Source: an uncultured Flavobacteriaceae bacterium (GTDB taxonomy: Bacteria; Bacteroidota; Bacteroidia; Flavobacteriales; Flavobacteriaceae). From it: a DNA stretch of 64,000 nucleotides. Under the pieces are notes generated by a model, which ran no database searches, was not told where the DNA came from, and worked only from the letters and a program-made list of their open reading frames with translations. Shown here piece by piece: positions 8,149-16,350 of the stretch; the stretch's first letter is position 1; every line of letters starts with the position of its first letter. Location: positions 1 to 64,000 of the forward strand of contig CAKZOO010000065.1 of the NCBI GenBank assembly GCA_937136455.1, in the 5' to 3' direction. Both the position numbers and the translations under genes were made by a program.

Positions 8149-8945
8149 ACGCACACGAAATCGATTATCGCATCCAAGGAGAAGAGATGCAGTTTGTAGA
8201 AATTGAATTAGATCCACAGGAAGCTGTCGTTGCAGAACCTGGATCTTTTATGATGATGAATGACTCTATTGGTATGGAAACCATTTTTGGAGATGGTTCC
8301 AAACAAAATGAAGGAGTGATGGGTAAATTGTTTTCTGCTGGTAAACGTTTACTCACAGGAGAGAGTTTATTTATGACGGTCTTCTTAAACCAAGGTCAAT
8401 CAAAGCGACAGGTGAGTTTTGCGGCTCCTTACCCAGGTAAGATCATACCGATTGACCTCTCAGAACTAGGAGGTAAGTTTATTTGTCAAAAGGATGCCTT
8501 TTTATGTGCAGCAAAGGGTGTTTCTGTAGGTATTGAGTTTTCTAGAAAACTGGGTAGAGGTCTTTTTGGAGGTGAAGGATTCATCATGCAAAAACTAGAA
8601 GGAGATGGAATGGCATTTGTACACGCAGGTGGAACACTAGCCAAAAAGGAATTAGCGGCAGGGGAAACACTTAAAGTCGATACCGGTTGTTTAGTTGGTT
8701 TCTCTCAGCAGGTCAATTACGATATTGAATTTGTCGGTGGTATTAAGAATACGCTTTTTGGAGGTGAAGGATTGTTCTTCGCTCAATTGACTGGTCCTGG
8801 TACTGTATATGTTCAATCACTACCTTTTAGTCGCTTAGCTTCTAGAATATGGGCTGCAGCACCTAAAATGGGCGGTCAACGCAAAGGTGAAGGCAGTATC
8901 TTGGGAGGAATTGGAGACTTGATCGATGGTGATAATCGCTTTTAG
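8145..8945 (+). CDS. TIGR00266 / AIM24-family protein
   Basis: A 266-aa beta-rich protein of the AIM24 (TIGR00266) family, a conserved family of unclear function with a mitochondrial relative needed for inner-membrane organisation. Family features are the early AEPGSFMMM and the repeated glycine-rich GLFGGEGF and TLFGGEGLFFAQLTGPG motifs. The ATG at 8145 is chosen because it overlaps the preceding stop (ATGA). An ATG at 8124 is also in frame but would overlap the previous gene by 25 bases. The 3' end overlaps the convergent peptidase gene by four bases. Confidence 0.85.
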   Translation: MNAHEIDYRIQGEEMQFVEIELDPQEAVVAEPGSFMMMNDSIGMETIFGDGSKQNEGVMGKLFSAGKRLLTGESLFMTVFLNQGQSKRQVSFAAPYPGKIIPIDLSELGGKFICQKDAFLCAAKGVSVGIEFSRKLGRGLFGGEGFIMQKLEGDGMAFVHAGGTLAKKELAAGETLKVDTGCLVGFSQQVNYDIEFVGGIKNTLFGGEGLFFAQLTGPGTVYVQSLPFSRLASRIWAAAPKMGGQRKGEGSILGGIGDLIDGDNRF

Positions 8946-10213
8946 TAATGATCTCGAATTAGTCTGAGGACTTCACCCATTTCTCTTTTGACATCCGATG
9001 TCGGTTTGGTGTAGTGATTGTTCATAAAACTAAAGATCAAAGTCGTTCCGCTGTTGGTTATTAAATACCCACTGAGATTAAAGTTATTTCCAAGGCTTCC
9101 AGTTTTAGCGTAAATATAGGGGCGGTCCGTTCCATTAAACCAATGTTCTAAAGTTCCTGTTTCACCACCTACTGGAAAAAAATCTAAATAATTGGTGCTT
9201 TCCTTTTGAATCTTTTCAAGGACCTGAACCATGGAGATGGGGCTAAATAGATTGTATCTAGAGAGTCCTGAACCATCAACCCATCTTGGCTTTTGTTGTA
9301 AATCATTGAGCAGAGTATCGATGACATAGCGTCTGATGTCATAGGAGTTTAATCGATTGTAGTGGTTGTTAGATGCGTTTAAGAGCAATTGTTCTGCCAA
9401 AAAATTATCACTCACAACCATCATTTGTTTGAGGATGCTATCTCTTTCGATACCTAAAAGCGCCTGATCAAATTTGATGGTTTGATCTTCACTTAATTCA
9501 ATCTTTTTGTTGAGTTCTAACGATAATAAGTGAGCAGTGAGACTATCCGATTGTATAAATGGTATATGAAGTGTATCATTTTTAACAAGAGGAACATAGA
9601 ATTCATTGGAGTAGTTAGCTCTCTTTTTAGGCATTGAAAAGGCTGTCATTTGACTGCTATTTACAAAGTAATCTGGATTAAAATGAGTCTTTCCATCAAT
9701 AGTTCTTACCTCGAGTACATTTCCGTAAATCGGCAAAGCAGAACGTTCAGGTGAAAAAGCAGCATCGTAATCTTCCCAAGCCCATCCCGGTCCAAAATGA
9801 TCGTCCTCTAACTGACCTTTGAGAAGTTTAATGTGCTCCTTGTCCTTTAAAAAGTGATAGATGGTACTGTCCTTAAAAAAAGGATGAAACAAACTCGGAT
9901 CTGCAGTTCCTTTGATATAAATAGTGTCTTCTAAAATAGTGTATTTAAGCGCTTCAATACGCTCTGGAATCAATTTTAGTGAGCTGTATAGCGTGAATAT
10001 TTTAGTATTACTCGCTGGAGTAAAAAATCGGTTCCCATTGATATTAACAAGAGTGTCTTTTGTCATTGGATTGTAGACAAACAACCCAGTAAAATTATTT
10101 TTAAACACCTGTGAAACAGTGATCTGTTCCTGAATTTGACGTTGGGTTTTACTCAGTCTTGGGGAACATGAAACTATAAGTACAAGAAGTAATAGGATAC
10201 TAATTCTCTTCAT
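8942..10213 (-). CDS. D-alanyl-D-alanine carboxypeptidase/endopeptidase (PBP4-like, peptidase S13), lipoprotein
   Basis: Low-molecular-weight penicillin-binding protein that trims or cleaves peptidoglycan cross-links in the periplasm. It has a lipoprotein signal with lipobox cysteine at C16. The three serine-DD-peptidase motifs are present: S68-N-T-K71, S268-D-N270 and K370-T-G372, all correctly spaced for PBP4/S13. At 423 aa it is typical. The start lies one base after the oxyR stop, so it is probably co-transcribed with oxyR, an unusual neighbour with no clear functional reason. Confidence 0.92.
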   Translation of the reverse strand: MKRISILLLLVLIVSCSPRLSKTQRQIQEQITVSQVFKNNFTGLFVYNPMTKDTLVNINGNRFFTPASNTKIFTLYSSLKLIPERIEALKYTILEDTIYIKGTADPSLFHPFFKDSTIYHFLKDKEHIKLLKGQLEDDHFGPGWAWEDYDAAFSPERSALPIYGNVLEVRTIDGKTHFNPDYFVNSSQMTAFSMPKKRANYSNEFYVPLVKNDTLHIPFIQSDSLTAHLLSLELNKKIELSEDQTIKFDQALLGIERDSILKQMMVVSDNFLAEQLLLNASNNHYNRLNSYDIRRYVIDTLLNDLQQKPRWVDGSGLSRYNLFSPISMVQVLEKIQKESTNYLDFFPVGGETGTLEHWFNGTDRPYIYAKTGSLGNNFNLSGYLITNSGTTLIFSFMNNHYTKPTSDVKREMGEVLRLIRDHY

Positions 10214-10214
10214 T

Positions 10215-11150
10215 TTATTTTTTTAATGGACTGATGATTTTTACATCATTAAAGGCAATTTCTCCTCTAATTACTCCTGAAATGACATCTCTCAAGGCCT
10301 CACTAATATGAAGCTTGAGTTCATTTTTGTGATAGATCAAAGAAATTTCTCTTGCAGGAGAAGGATTTTTAAAACTTCTGATATTTGACTTTTTTGAATC
10401 TGATAGATTTCTGGTGTTGAGATAAGGAAGTAAGGTCATTCCAAGTCCTTCATCTACAAGATTGATCAAGGTTTCAAAACTACCCGATTCAATATTAAAC
10501 CCAGAATTATTTGTTTTTAAACCACCACAAATATTTAAAATCCCATCTCTAAAACAGTGACCATCTTTTAAAAGTAGAATGTTTTGATCGTCTAAATCTT
10601 CAGCATTGAGTTCCTTTTTTTCTAATAAGGAGTTGTTGTGATTGATATAGGCTACAAATGGTTCGTAGTATAGTGGTCGCTCAACAAGACCTTCGTTTTC
10701 AAGGGGTGTAGCTGCAATTGCAGCATCCAATTTACCCTCGTGTAAGTTTTTAATGATCGTGGCAGTGTTTTCTTCCTTGATGATTAGATTTACCTTGGGA
10801 TATTTGTTGTTAAAAGCCCTTAAAAACAATGGGAGTAGGGTAGGCATTACGGTAGGAATGACCCCGATAGTAAAATCACCACCTATAAATCCCTTTTGTT
10901 GATCTACGATATCGCTAATTCTAGAGGCTTCATCGACTATGTGTTTTGCCTGCTCTAAGATCATGGCTCCAACCCTTGTGATTTCAATAGGCTTTTTGGT
11001 TCGATCAAAGATTTGTAGATCTAATTCATCTTCTAGTTTTTGTATTTGCATACTCAAAGTAGGTTGGGTCACAAAACAGTGTTCTGCTGCTTGAGTAAAA
11101 TTTCTGTGTTCTGCTACAGAGAGTAAGTATTTAAGTTGTGTAATAGTCAT
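10215..11150 (-). CDS. oxyR: OxyR, peroxide-responsive LysR-type regulator
   Basis: LysR-family activator with an N-terminal winged helix (MTITQLKYLLSVAEHRNF...AAEHCFVTQPTLSMQ). The ligand domain carries DGHCFRDGILNIC, which places cysteines exactly at 199 and 208, the peroxide-sensing pair of Escherichia coli OxyR. At 311 aa it has the standard length. It is divergent from dps, a classical OxyR target, across 116 bases. Cysteine positions and context together make the OxyR call strong. Confidence 0.95.
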   Translation of the reverse strand: MTITQLKYLLSVAEHRNFTQAAEHCFVTQPTLSMQIQKLEDELDLQIFDRTKKPIEITRVGAMILEQAKHIVDEASRISDIVDQQKGFIGGDFTIGVIPTVMPTLLPLFLRAFNNKYPKVNLIIKEENTATIIKNLHEGKLDAAIAATPLENEGLVERPLYYEPFVAYINHNNSLLEKKELNAEDLDDQNILLLKDGHCFRDGILNICGGLKTNNSGFNIESGSFETLINLVDEGLGMTLLPYLNTRNLSDSKKSNIRSFKNPSPAREISLIYHKNELKLHISEALRDVISGVIRGEIAFNDVKIISPLKK

Positions 11151-11160
11151 CGAGTATCAA

Positions 11161-11231
11161 TTATAGCTATAAAGATATAAAATATATAAATATTATTTAT
11201 ATGGAATTGCAATTCAAATAGCGTAAATTTA
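11161..11231. promoter_or_regulatory. oxyR-dps intergenic control region
   Basis: Two perfect 12-bp palindromes lie here: TTATAGCTATAA at 11161-11172 and GAATTGCAATTC at 11204-11215. On the plus strand TAAATTTA (11224-11231) is a -7-like element for dps. On the minus strand TATCTTTA (11177-11170) is one for oxyR and overlaps the first palindrome. Neither palindrome matches the enterobacterial ATAG-N7-CTAT pattern, so their use by OxyR is only a suggestion. Confidence 0.4.
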
Positions 11232-11266
11232 TACTATAATTACAAATCAATAAAAATCAATACGTT

Positions 11267-11737
11267 ATGAATACAAATAGCATAGGATTATCTATAGAAA
11301 AATCGGATCAAATCAGTGGTTTACTCAATGAATTGTTGGCTAACTTTCAAATCTATTACCAAAATTTAAGAGGTATTCACTGGAATATTAAAGGGCAATC
11401 ATTTTTTGATCTACATGTAAAATTTGAAGAACTCTACAATGACTCCAATCTCAAAATAGATCTAATTGCGGAGCGTATTCTAACCCTAGAACACACTCCA
11501 CTTCACACTCATGAAGACTATATAAAAGTCGCAAAGATTAGAGTAGGAGTGAATGTCAAAGAGGCAAAAGAGGCTATTGTACTAATTTTAGATTCACTAA
11601 AAGAGCTCATAGTCATCGAACGATCGATTTTACAATTAGCTGCAGATGCTTCAGATGAAGGAACTGTGAGTATGATGAGTGATTTTATCAGTGAACAGGA
11701 AAAGACCGTATGGATGATGAAAGCTTGGCTGGCTTAA
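11267..11737 (+). CDS. dps: Dps-family DNA-protecting ferritin-like protein
   Basis: A 156-aa four-helix-bundle protein of the Dps family that forms a dodecamer, oxidises Fe(II) with peroxide and shields DNA. The ferroxidase signature is visible in helices 1-2: YYQNLRGIHWNIKG followed by FFDLHVKFEELYND, with the conserved His, Asp and Glu ligands. It is transcribed divergently from oxyR, which fits peroxide induction. The last four bases overlap the convergent rluF gene. Confidence 0.94.
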   Translation: MNTNSIGLSIEKSDQISGLLNELLANFQIYYQNLRGIHWNIKGQSFFDLHVKFEELYNDSNLKIDLIAERILTLEHTPLHTHEDYIKVAKIRVGVNVKEAKEAIVLILDSLKELIVIERSILQLAADASDEGTVSMMSDFISEQEKTVWMMKAWLA

Positions 11738-12465
11738 TTTTTGTGAGTTTTTGAAGAATCGCTAACCAGTGAATTAATTTCATTAAGTTCACTATCGGTG
11801 AGGTAACGCCATTTTCCTATTTCCACATCTAAGGGTATGTTCATAATACGTACCCTTTTTAATTTGGTCACCTTGTATCCCAAATATTCACACATTCTTC
11901 GAATCTGTCTGTTGAGTCCTTGAGTAAGAACAATTCTAAAATTGCGATCGTCAAGTTGCTCGACAATGCATTTTCTGGTGACCTGTCCTAGAATCGGAAT
12001 TCCATTGGACATTTTTTGAACAAAATCAGCTTCGATCTTTTTGTTCACTCTCACGATGTATTCTTTTTCGTGATGGTTACGTGCTCTGAGTATTTTATTG
12101 ACGATATCTCCATCTGAAGTTAAAAGGATTAAACCCTCACTTGGCTTGTCTAGGCGTCCAATGGGAAAGATTCTTTTTGGGTAGTTGATATAATCGATGA
12201 TATTGTCTTTTTCAACACGGGTGTCGGTAGTACAAACAATTCCAATAGGTTTGTTAAAAGCGATATAGACAGGCTTTTCATTCTGATTTTTTACTGGCTT
12301 TCCATCGACAGCCACAACATCGCTTTCCGAGACTTTAGTCCCCATTTCTGGTAGCTCCCCATTAATGGTTACTCTTTTTTGTTCGATAAGCTTGTCAGCA
12401 GCCCTTCTAGAGCAGTATCCAATCTCACTGAGGTATTTGTTAATACGAATCTTTTGTTCACTCAT
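11734..12465 (-). CDS. rluF: 23S rRNA pseudouridine synthase RluF-like
   Basis: A 243-aa enzyme of the RsuA/RluB/E/F family. An S4 RNA-binding domain occupies residues 1-60 (INKYLSEIGYCSRRAADKLI). The catalytic domain follows, with GRLDKPSEGL carrying the catalytic aspartate. FNKPIGIVCTTD, NHHEKEYIV, GIPILG and GLNRQIRRMCEYLGY align closely with E. coli RluF (U2604), more than with RsuA or RluB. It lies 21 bases after the LETM1-like gene and is probably co-transcribed with it. Confidence 0.9.
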   Translation of the reverse strand: MSEQKIRINKYLSEIGYCSRRAADKLIEQKRVTINGELPEMGTKVSESDVVAVDGKPVKNQNEKPVYIAFNKPIGIVCTTDTRVEKDNIIDYINYPKRIFPIGRLDKPSEGLILLTSDGDIVNKILRARNHHEKEYIVRVNKKIEADFVQKMSNGIPILGQVTRKCIVEQLDDRNFRIVLTQGLNRQIRRMCEYLGYKVTKLKRVRIMNIPLDVEIGKWRYLTDSELNEINSLVSDSSKTHKN

Positions 12466-12486
12466 AGGGCAAAGATACCAAAAGAC

Positions 12487-13644
12487 TTATTCAATTCTAT
12501 TCTCATCAAAGGCAGAAGGTAATAATTTTGGAATAAGGCGTATAAATATAGGGAGTAATAAGGCTCCACCGGGAAGCATAAATATTGCAAGGGAAGGGAT
12601 GCTCTTAGCGATATCCAAAGCGTATTGTTGCACTTTTTTCTGTTCTTCAGGACTGAGATCTCTATGAGTTGAATGACTGAGGAGCAACAGCAATTCCTTT
12701 GAATTATTTAGCTCTCGAATAATGCGCTTGGAATTTCTCTTGATGAGACGTTCTGCTAAATTGTTAATCTTTGATTGAAAGCGTTGAATGGTATTCGAGG
12801 ACTTTAATGAACTTAGGTTTGATTCAAAATTTTTAGAGAATTGTTTGGCATTCTTTATACATAGTTGATAATCATCTGAGTCGAGATGTAATTCAGAGCT
12901 TATTGTACGCAAATAGGATTGATTTGATTCGTTTAATTCATTTTGAGCATATAGTATAATCAAACACAAATCGAGTATATAGCGGTGGTACCAATAGGTG
13001 TCTGTCACAATGCTATCAGCATCGTAATTTTCAAAGACTGTATCGGCTCCTAAGTGAGCCATTAGAATCCCGTAGAGTTGGTGTTTGGATTCTGGAATTT
13101 GGAATTGTGTTTTTTTTCCATAGAGAATCGTCAACTCTTTTAAATAACCATAGGAATCGTCAAAATCAGTTTTATTTCTTAGGAAGTGATCAAAGCAAAT
13201 GGGATCATAAATTACAAATGCATTGTAGAAATTGGAGCTGAACAATTGTGTCAAACGATTGTTTCGATTGTTGATTCTCTTATCAATGACCTCTTCTAGT
13301 GTGGAAGAAGGATTTTTTGATAAGAGATTTTTCCAAAAACTAGACGCTTTTACCAAGGGTTGGTAAAATTTGAGAACATCTTCTAAAAAGAGATTGTAAT
13401 CTCTTGTTTTAGAGTATTGGGCATGTACTTCACAAAGGGCGTATAGAAGATTGAGCTTCGCTATTTCATCAGCCAATAATTCATGGGAAGTTGTATAGTT
13501 TTCTACGGTTTTAAAATGCAATCCATAGACAAATCCTACGTCTGTCAATTGTTGGTATAAGTCTTTGAATTCTAAAATCGGATTTGATTTAGATTCAAAG
13601 ACCACACCAAATTTTTTAACCCATGAAGAGGAAGAAGGATTCAT
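12487..13644 (-). CDS. LETM1-related protein
   Basis: A 385-aa largely helical protein with no signal peptide. The C-terminus has the LETM1-like block LSPEEQKKVQQYALDIAKSIP followed by a hydrophobic segment LAIFMLPGGALLLPIFIRLIP (LAIFxLPGG is diagnostic). The N-terminal ~300 residues are of unknown function. Mitochondrial LETM1 is a cation/proton antiport component. The bacterial relatives are annotated only as LETM1-related and have been linked to biofilm phenotypes. The start at 13644 sits directly after the T-run of a terminator hairpin, leaving essentially no untranslated leader outside it. Confidence 0.75.
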   Translation of the reverse strand: MNPSSSSWVKKFGVVFESKSNPILEFKDLYQQLTDVGFVYGLHFKTVENYTTSHELLADEIAKLNLLYALCEVHAQYSKTRDYNLFLEDVLKFYQPLVKASSFWKNLLSKNPSSTLEEVIDKRINNRNNRLTQLFSSNFYNAFVIYDPICFDHFLRNKTDFDDSYGYLKELTILYGKKTQFQIPESKHQLYGILMAHLGADTVFENYDADSIVTDTYWYHRYILDLCLIILYAQNELNESNQSYLRTISSELHLDSDDYQLCIKNAKQFSKNFESNLSSLKSSNTIQRFQSKINNLAERLIKRNSKRIIRELNNSKELLLLLSHSTHRDLSPEEQKKVQQYALDIAKSIPSLAIFMLPGGALLLPIFIRLIPKLLPSAFDENRIE

Positions 13645-13670
13645 ATAAAAAAACCCTATAAAAGGGTTTT
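13645..13670 (-). terminator. Terminator between sodC and LETM1-like gene
   Basis: On the minus strand AAAACCC and GGGTTTT (13670-13664 and 13656-13650) form a 7-bp stem with a 7-base loop, followed by a T-run. The LETM1-like ATG begins within six bases of the T-run. Confidence 0.8.
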
Positions 13671-13675
13671 AAGAT

Positions 13676-14245
13676 TTATTGGATAATACCTGTACAGCTG
13701 ACCCTTGCTCCAGCAGCACCACTTGGCTGTGAAACTAAATCATCAGTTCCTTGGTGAACGATAACTGCTTTTCCGATGATGTTCTTAGTCTCATCTTCAC
13801 AATCCATACACCACTCATCGGTCATAAAGTGTACTGTTGCTTTTCCATCAGCACCAACGGTAAAGTTTCCGATATCACCTTTGTGGTAGCCTTCTGCCGA
13901 TCCCCACGCTCCATGAGGTTCATGTGTTGGATTCCAATGTCCTCCAGTTGATTTTCCATCCTCTGAGCTACAATCTGCTTTCTCATGTAAGTGAATGGCA
14001 TGCTCTCCAGGAGTTAGACCTGACAGATAAGCCATCATCATAACCTCTTCACCCATTTGAGAGAATTCAACAGTTCCTTTAACTTCAGACCCACTTTTAG
14101 ATTCCATATCAAAAGTTATTTTGTGAACCTCTTCACTCATTTCCATATGTTGGTGTTCTGTTTTAGCCTCCTTGCTTGTATTATTCTTACAAGAAACGAT
14201 TCCTAATAGTGCTATTGATACTGATAGTAATGTTATTTTTTTCAT
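13676..14245 (-). CDS. sodC: Cu/Zn superoxide dismutase family lipoprotein
   Basis: Periplasmic or surface lipoprotein of 189 aa (lipobox LGIVSC, C19) that dismutates superoxide. Metal ligands are in place: H85 and H87 in AIHLHEKADC, H103 in GGHWNP, H111, H121 and D124 in HKGDIGNF, and H164 in VIVHQGTDDL. C92 and C184 can form the usual disulfide. An upstream ATG at 14281 would remove the signal peptide from the N-terminus, so 14245 is preferred. The start is 14 bases after the stop of the SPOR-barrel gene, so this is probably the last gene of that operon before the terminator. Confidence 0.93.
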   Translation of the reverse strand: MKKITLLSVSIALLGIVSCKNNTSKEAKTEHQHMEMSEEVHKITFDMESKSGSEVKGTVEFSQMGEEVMMMAYLSGLTPGEHAIHLHEKADCSSEDGKSTGGHWNPTHEPHGAWGSAEGYHKGDIGNFTVGADGKATVHFMTDEWCMDCEDETKNIIGKAVIVHQGTDDLVSQPSGAAGARVSCTGIIQ

Positions 14246-14259
14246 TGTTTTATAGTTAT

Positions 14260-16350
14260 TTATTCTTCTATTAATACCCATGCACCTTTAAAACCTTGAT
14301 TGTTTAATAAATCAATTGCAGCTTTGGTATCGGTGCGATTTTTAAAATGTGCTGCACTTACTCGATAAGTGTTATTTGAATTAAGAATATAGGCATTTAC
14401 AAATCCCATCTTTCTCAAGTTTTCAGCAATAGAATTAGCTCTTGTTACATCTGTTGTCGATGCTGCTATTACGTGATGTATTGGTCGGTAAGGAATTAAA
14501 TTTGAATTTCTTTCAAAGATCGAATCTTCTTCAACAACCGCTACTTCAACCTCAGGTTGAACAGCCTCAATTAGATGATTGTTTAAAGGAACTTGAACAA
14601 TTGAATCAACAGGTATAGTTAAATTTATTTCCTTCTCTGAAATGGTGTCATTTTTAATTTCCTGATCTACAGTTTCAGGTTTTTGAATTGGAATTTGATT
14701 TTCAATTTCATCTTCAGATTCTAAAGTCAGATCTTTCTCATAATCGATCAATGTCGTATCAAAAATCCATGCGTATTTAAATCCATCGGCTTTTAACTTC
14801 AGGATTAATTTTTGTAAATCTTCTATTTTTTTCGATTTGGCAGCACTTATACGATACACTCCTCCATAGGGTTTTTTAAATGCATAAGCACTTTTGTATC
14901 CTTTAGAACGAAGAGCTTCTATATGCTTGGGAGCAAATCCTAGTTCTGTTACAGCACCAATAACCAAGTGATATATTGGAGATTTAAATTTTCGCTTTCC
15001 ATCTGTCTCTCTTTGAGCACTGATTCTCTGTAAGAGTTCAGTATCTTGATTTTGAATGTTGATTATGTCAGAATTCATCAAATTGGAATCTTTGTCAAAA
15101 ACTTGATCCTGATCTTCATCTTTAGTTTCATTCTGTGTTGACTCAGTTAGAGGATTATCAACTTCTATTTGATCAGCACCCTTCTTAATTGGAACTAATT
15201 CAACAGTAGAAATCGTAACAGTAGTACTTAAAATCCACGGTTTGTTATACCCAATTGAAGCTAAGTTTTGACGCGTCAGTTCTGCTTTGCTCTTATCTTT
15301 GAAATCCTGAGCACTTATTCTGTAGTATCCATTTTGAGAAATTTCTAAAACTTGACCATCAAAACCATCTCTTTTTAGACGATCCAATGATTTTGATGTA
15401 CTTTCCTTTTCTTTATGAGCAGCAGTTATTACAAAATGCCTTAACTCATTCGAATAGACAACTACTTCTTCTAATTCGATTTCATCAGAAATGCTTTTTT
15501 CAAACTCTTGTTTTGTATTCTCTTCTCGATCAAAGTGGTGGTCATCGCCTATTAGATTATCCACTTTTTCGTTGGTATCGAAAATAATTTCTTTAGGCGC
15601 TTCTATTACTTTTTGGATTGGTAAAGGTGTCTCAATAGATGAGGAATCAGAAGTGGTTTTTTTATTGTTTCTCCAGGAAGTATTTATATAAAGTCTCGAA
15701 ACAATAAATTGGTTGGTATTCCCTTTTAATCCCTCGTCAATCAATCCCAATTCAAATTTAAAATCTTTTGAGAGGGGGCTTCCAATGGATAAGTTGTTTC
15801 GCATGTTGACTAATTTATCTTGTTGCACAACATAAAAAGCTTCACTAAATGCCTTTACATATACTTTTTTGCTAATATTTTTTACCAGCGTTAGTTGAAA
15901 GCGCAGTCGATTATCTCTAAGTGTTTCAGGACTGTTGTTAGGATAAATCCATCTTCTCTCATGACGAAATCTTGTTTTAATTTTGAGAGAGGATGGAGTT
16001 CCAAAATCGAATTGGTATTCGTCATATATCCATCGTTGTAATTGAAAGTTTTCAATTAACGATTTATCCATTGGCTTTTTGTCAACAGTTGAAAATCCTA
16101 AATGAAATTTAAAGTGTTTCGTGAATTGATATTCAAATGCCGATCGTACCAAAAACTGCTTTTGATTTCCAAAAACTTCATAATTATGAAATCTGGCTTG
16201 CGTGAAAAAAAACAGTTTTTTTCCAATTTCGGGATTTAAAATGAAGATCTCATAACTTCCAAATGAAGAATCAGTTTGCTGTGCAAAAGATTTCATTCCA
16301 GAACCTAAGATTAGAATCAGTGAAAGTAAGATGAGAAAATTTCGATTCAT
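14260..16350 (-). CDS. DUF2490 outer-membrane barrel fused to three SPOR-like repeats
   Basis: A 696-aa secreted protein with signal peptide (residues 1-23). Residues ~27-225 resemble DUF2490, an outer-membrane beta-barrel family in Bacteroidota, with alternating aromatic strands and an LFFFTQARFHNYEVF start. Three similar ~70-residue modules follow, separated by acidic low-complexity linkers, at 304-374, 459-530 and 623-694. Each has the pattern HxVIxAxxxE...LxxxGFxxAxILxxxNGxYRISAAxFK...GFxxAWIL, typical of SPOR (septal peptidoglycan-binding) domains. SPOR binds denuded glycan strands, so a barrel tethered to peptidoglycan is inferred. The ATG overlaps the upstream stop by one base (TAATG). 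Confidence 0.75.
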   Translation of the reverse strand: MNRNFLILLSLILILGSGMKSFAQQTDSSFGSYEIFILNPEIGKKLFFFTQARFHNYEVFGNQKQFLVRSAFEYQFTKHFKFHLGFSTVDKKPMDKSLIENFQLQRWIYDEYQFDFGTPSSLKIKTRFRHERRWIYPNNSPETLRDNRLRFQLTLVKNISKKVYVKAFSEAFYVVQQDKLVNMRNNLSIGSPLSKDFKFELGLIDEGLKGNTNQFIVSRLYINTSWRNNKKTTSDSSSIETPLPIQKVIEAPKEIIFDTNEKVDNLIGDDHHFDREENTKQEFEKSISDEIELEEVVVYSNELRHFVITAAHKEKESTSKSLDRLKRDGFDGQVLEISQNGYYRISAQDFKDKSKAELTRQNLASIGYNKPWILSTTVTISTVELVPIKKGADQIEVDNPLTESTQNETKDEDQDQVFDKDSNLMNSDIINIQNQDTELLQRISAQRETDGKRKFKSPIYHLVIGAVTELGFAPKHIEALRSKGYKSAYAFKKPYGGVYRISAAKSKKIEDLQKLILKLKADGFKYAWIFDTTLIDYEKDLTLESEDEIENQIPIQKPETVDQEIKNDTISEKEINLTIPVDSIVQVPLNNHLIEAVQPEVEVAVVEEDSIFERNSNLIPYRPIHHVIAASTTDVTRANSIAENLRKMGFVNAYILNSNNTYRVSAAHFKNRTDTKAAIDLLNNQGFKGAWVLIEE

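Noticed and set aside
11218..11237. ATAG...CTAT as an enterobacterial-type OxyR site
   Set aside because: The gap is 12 bases rather than 7, and the region is AT-rich.
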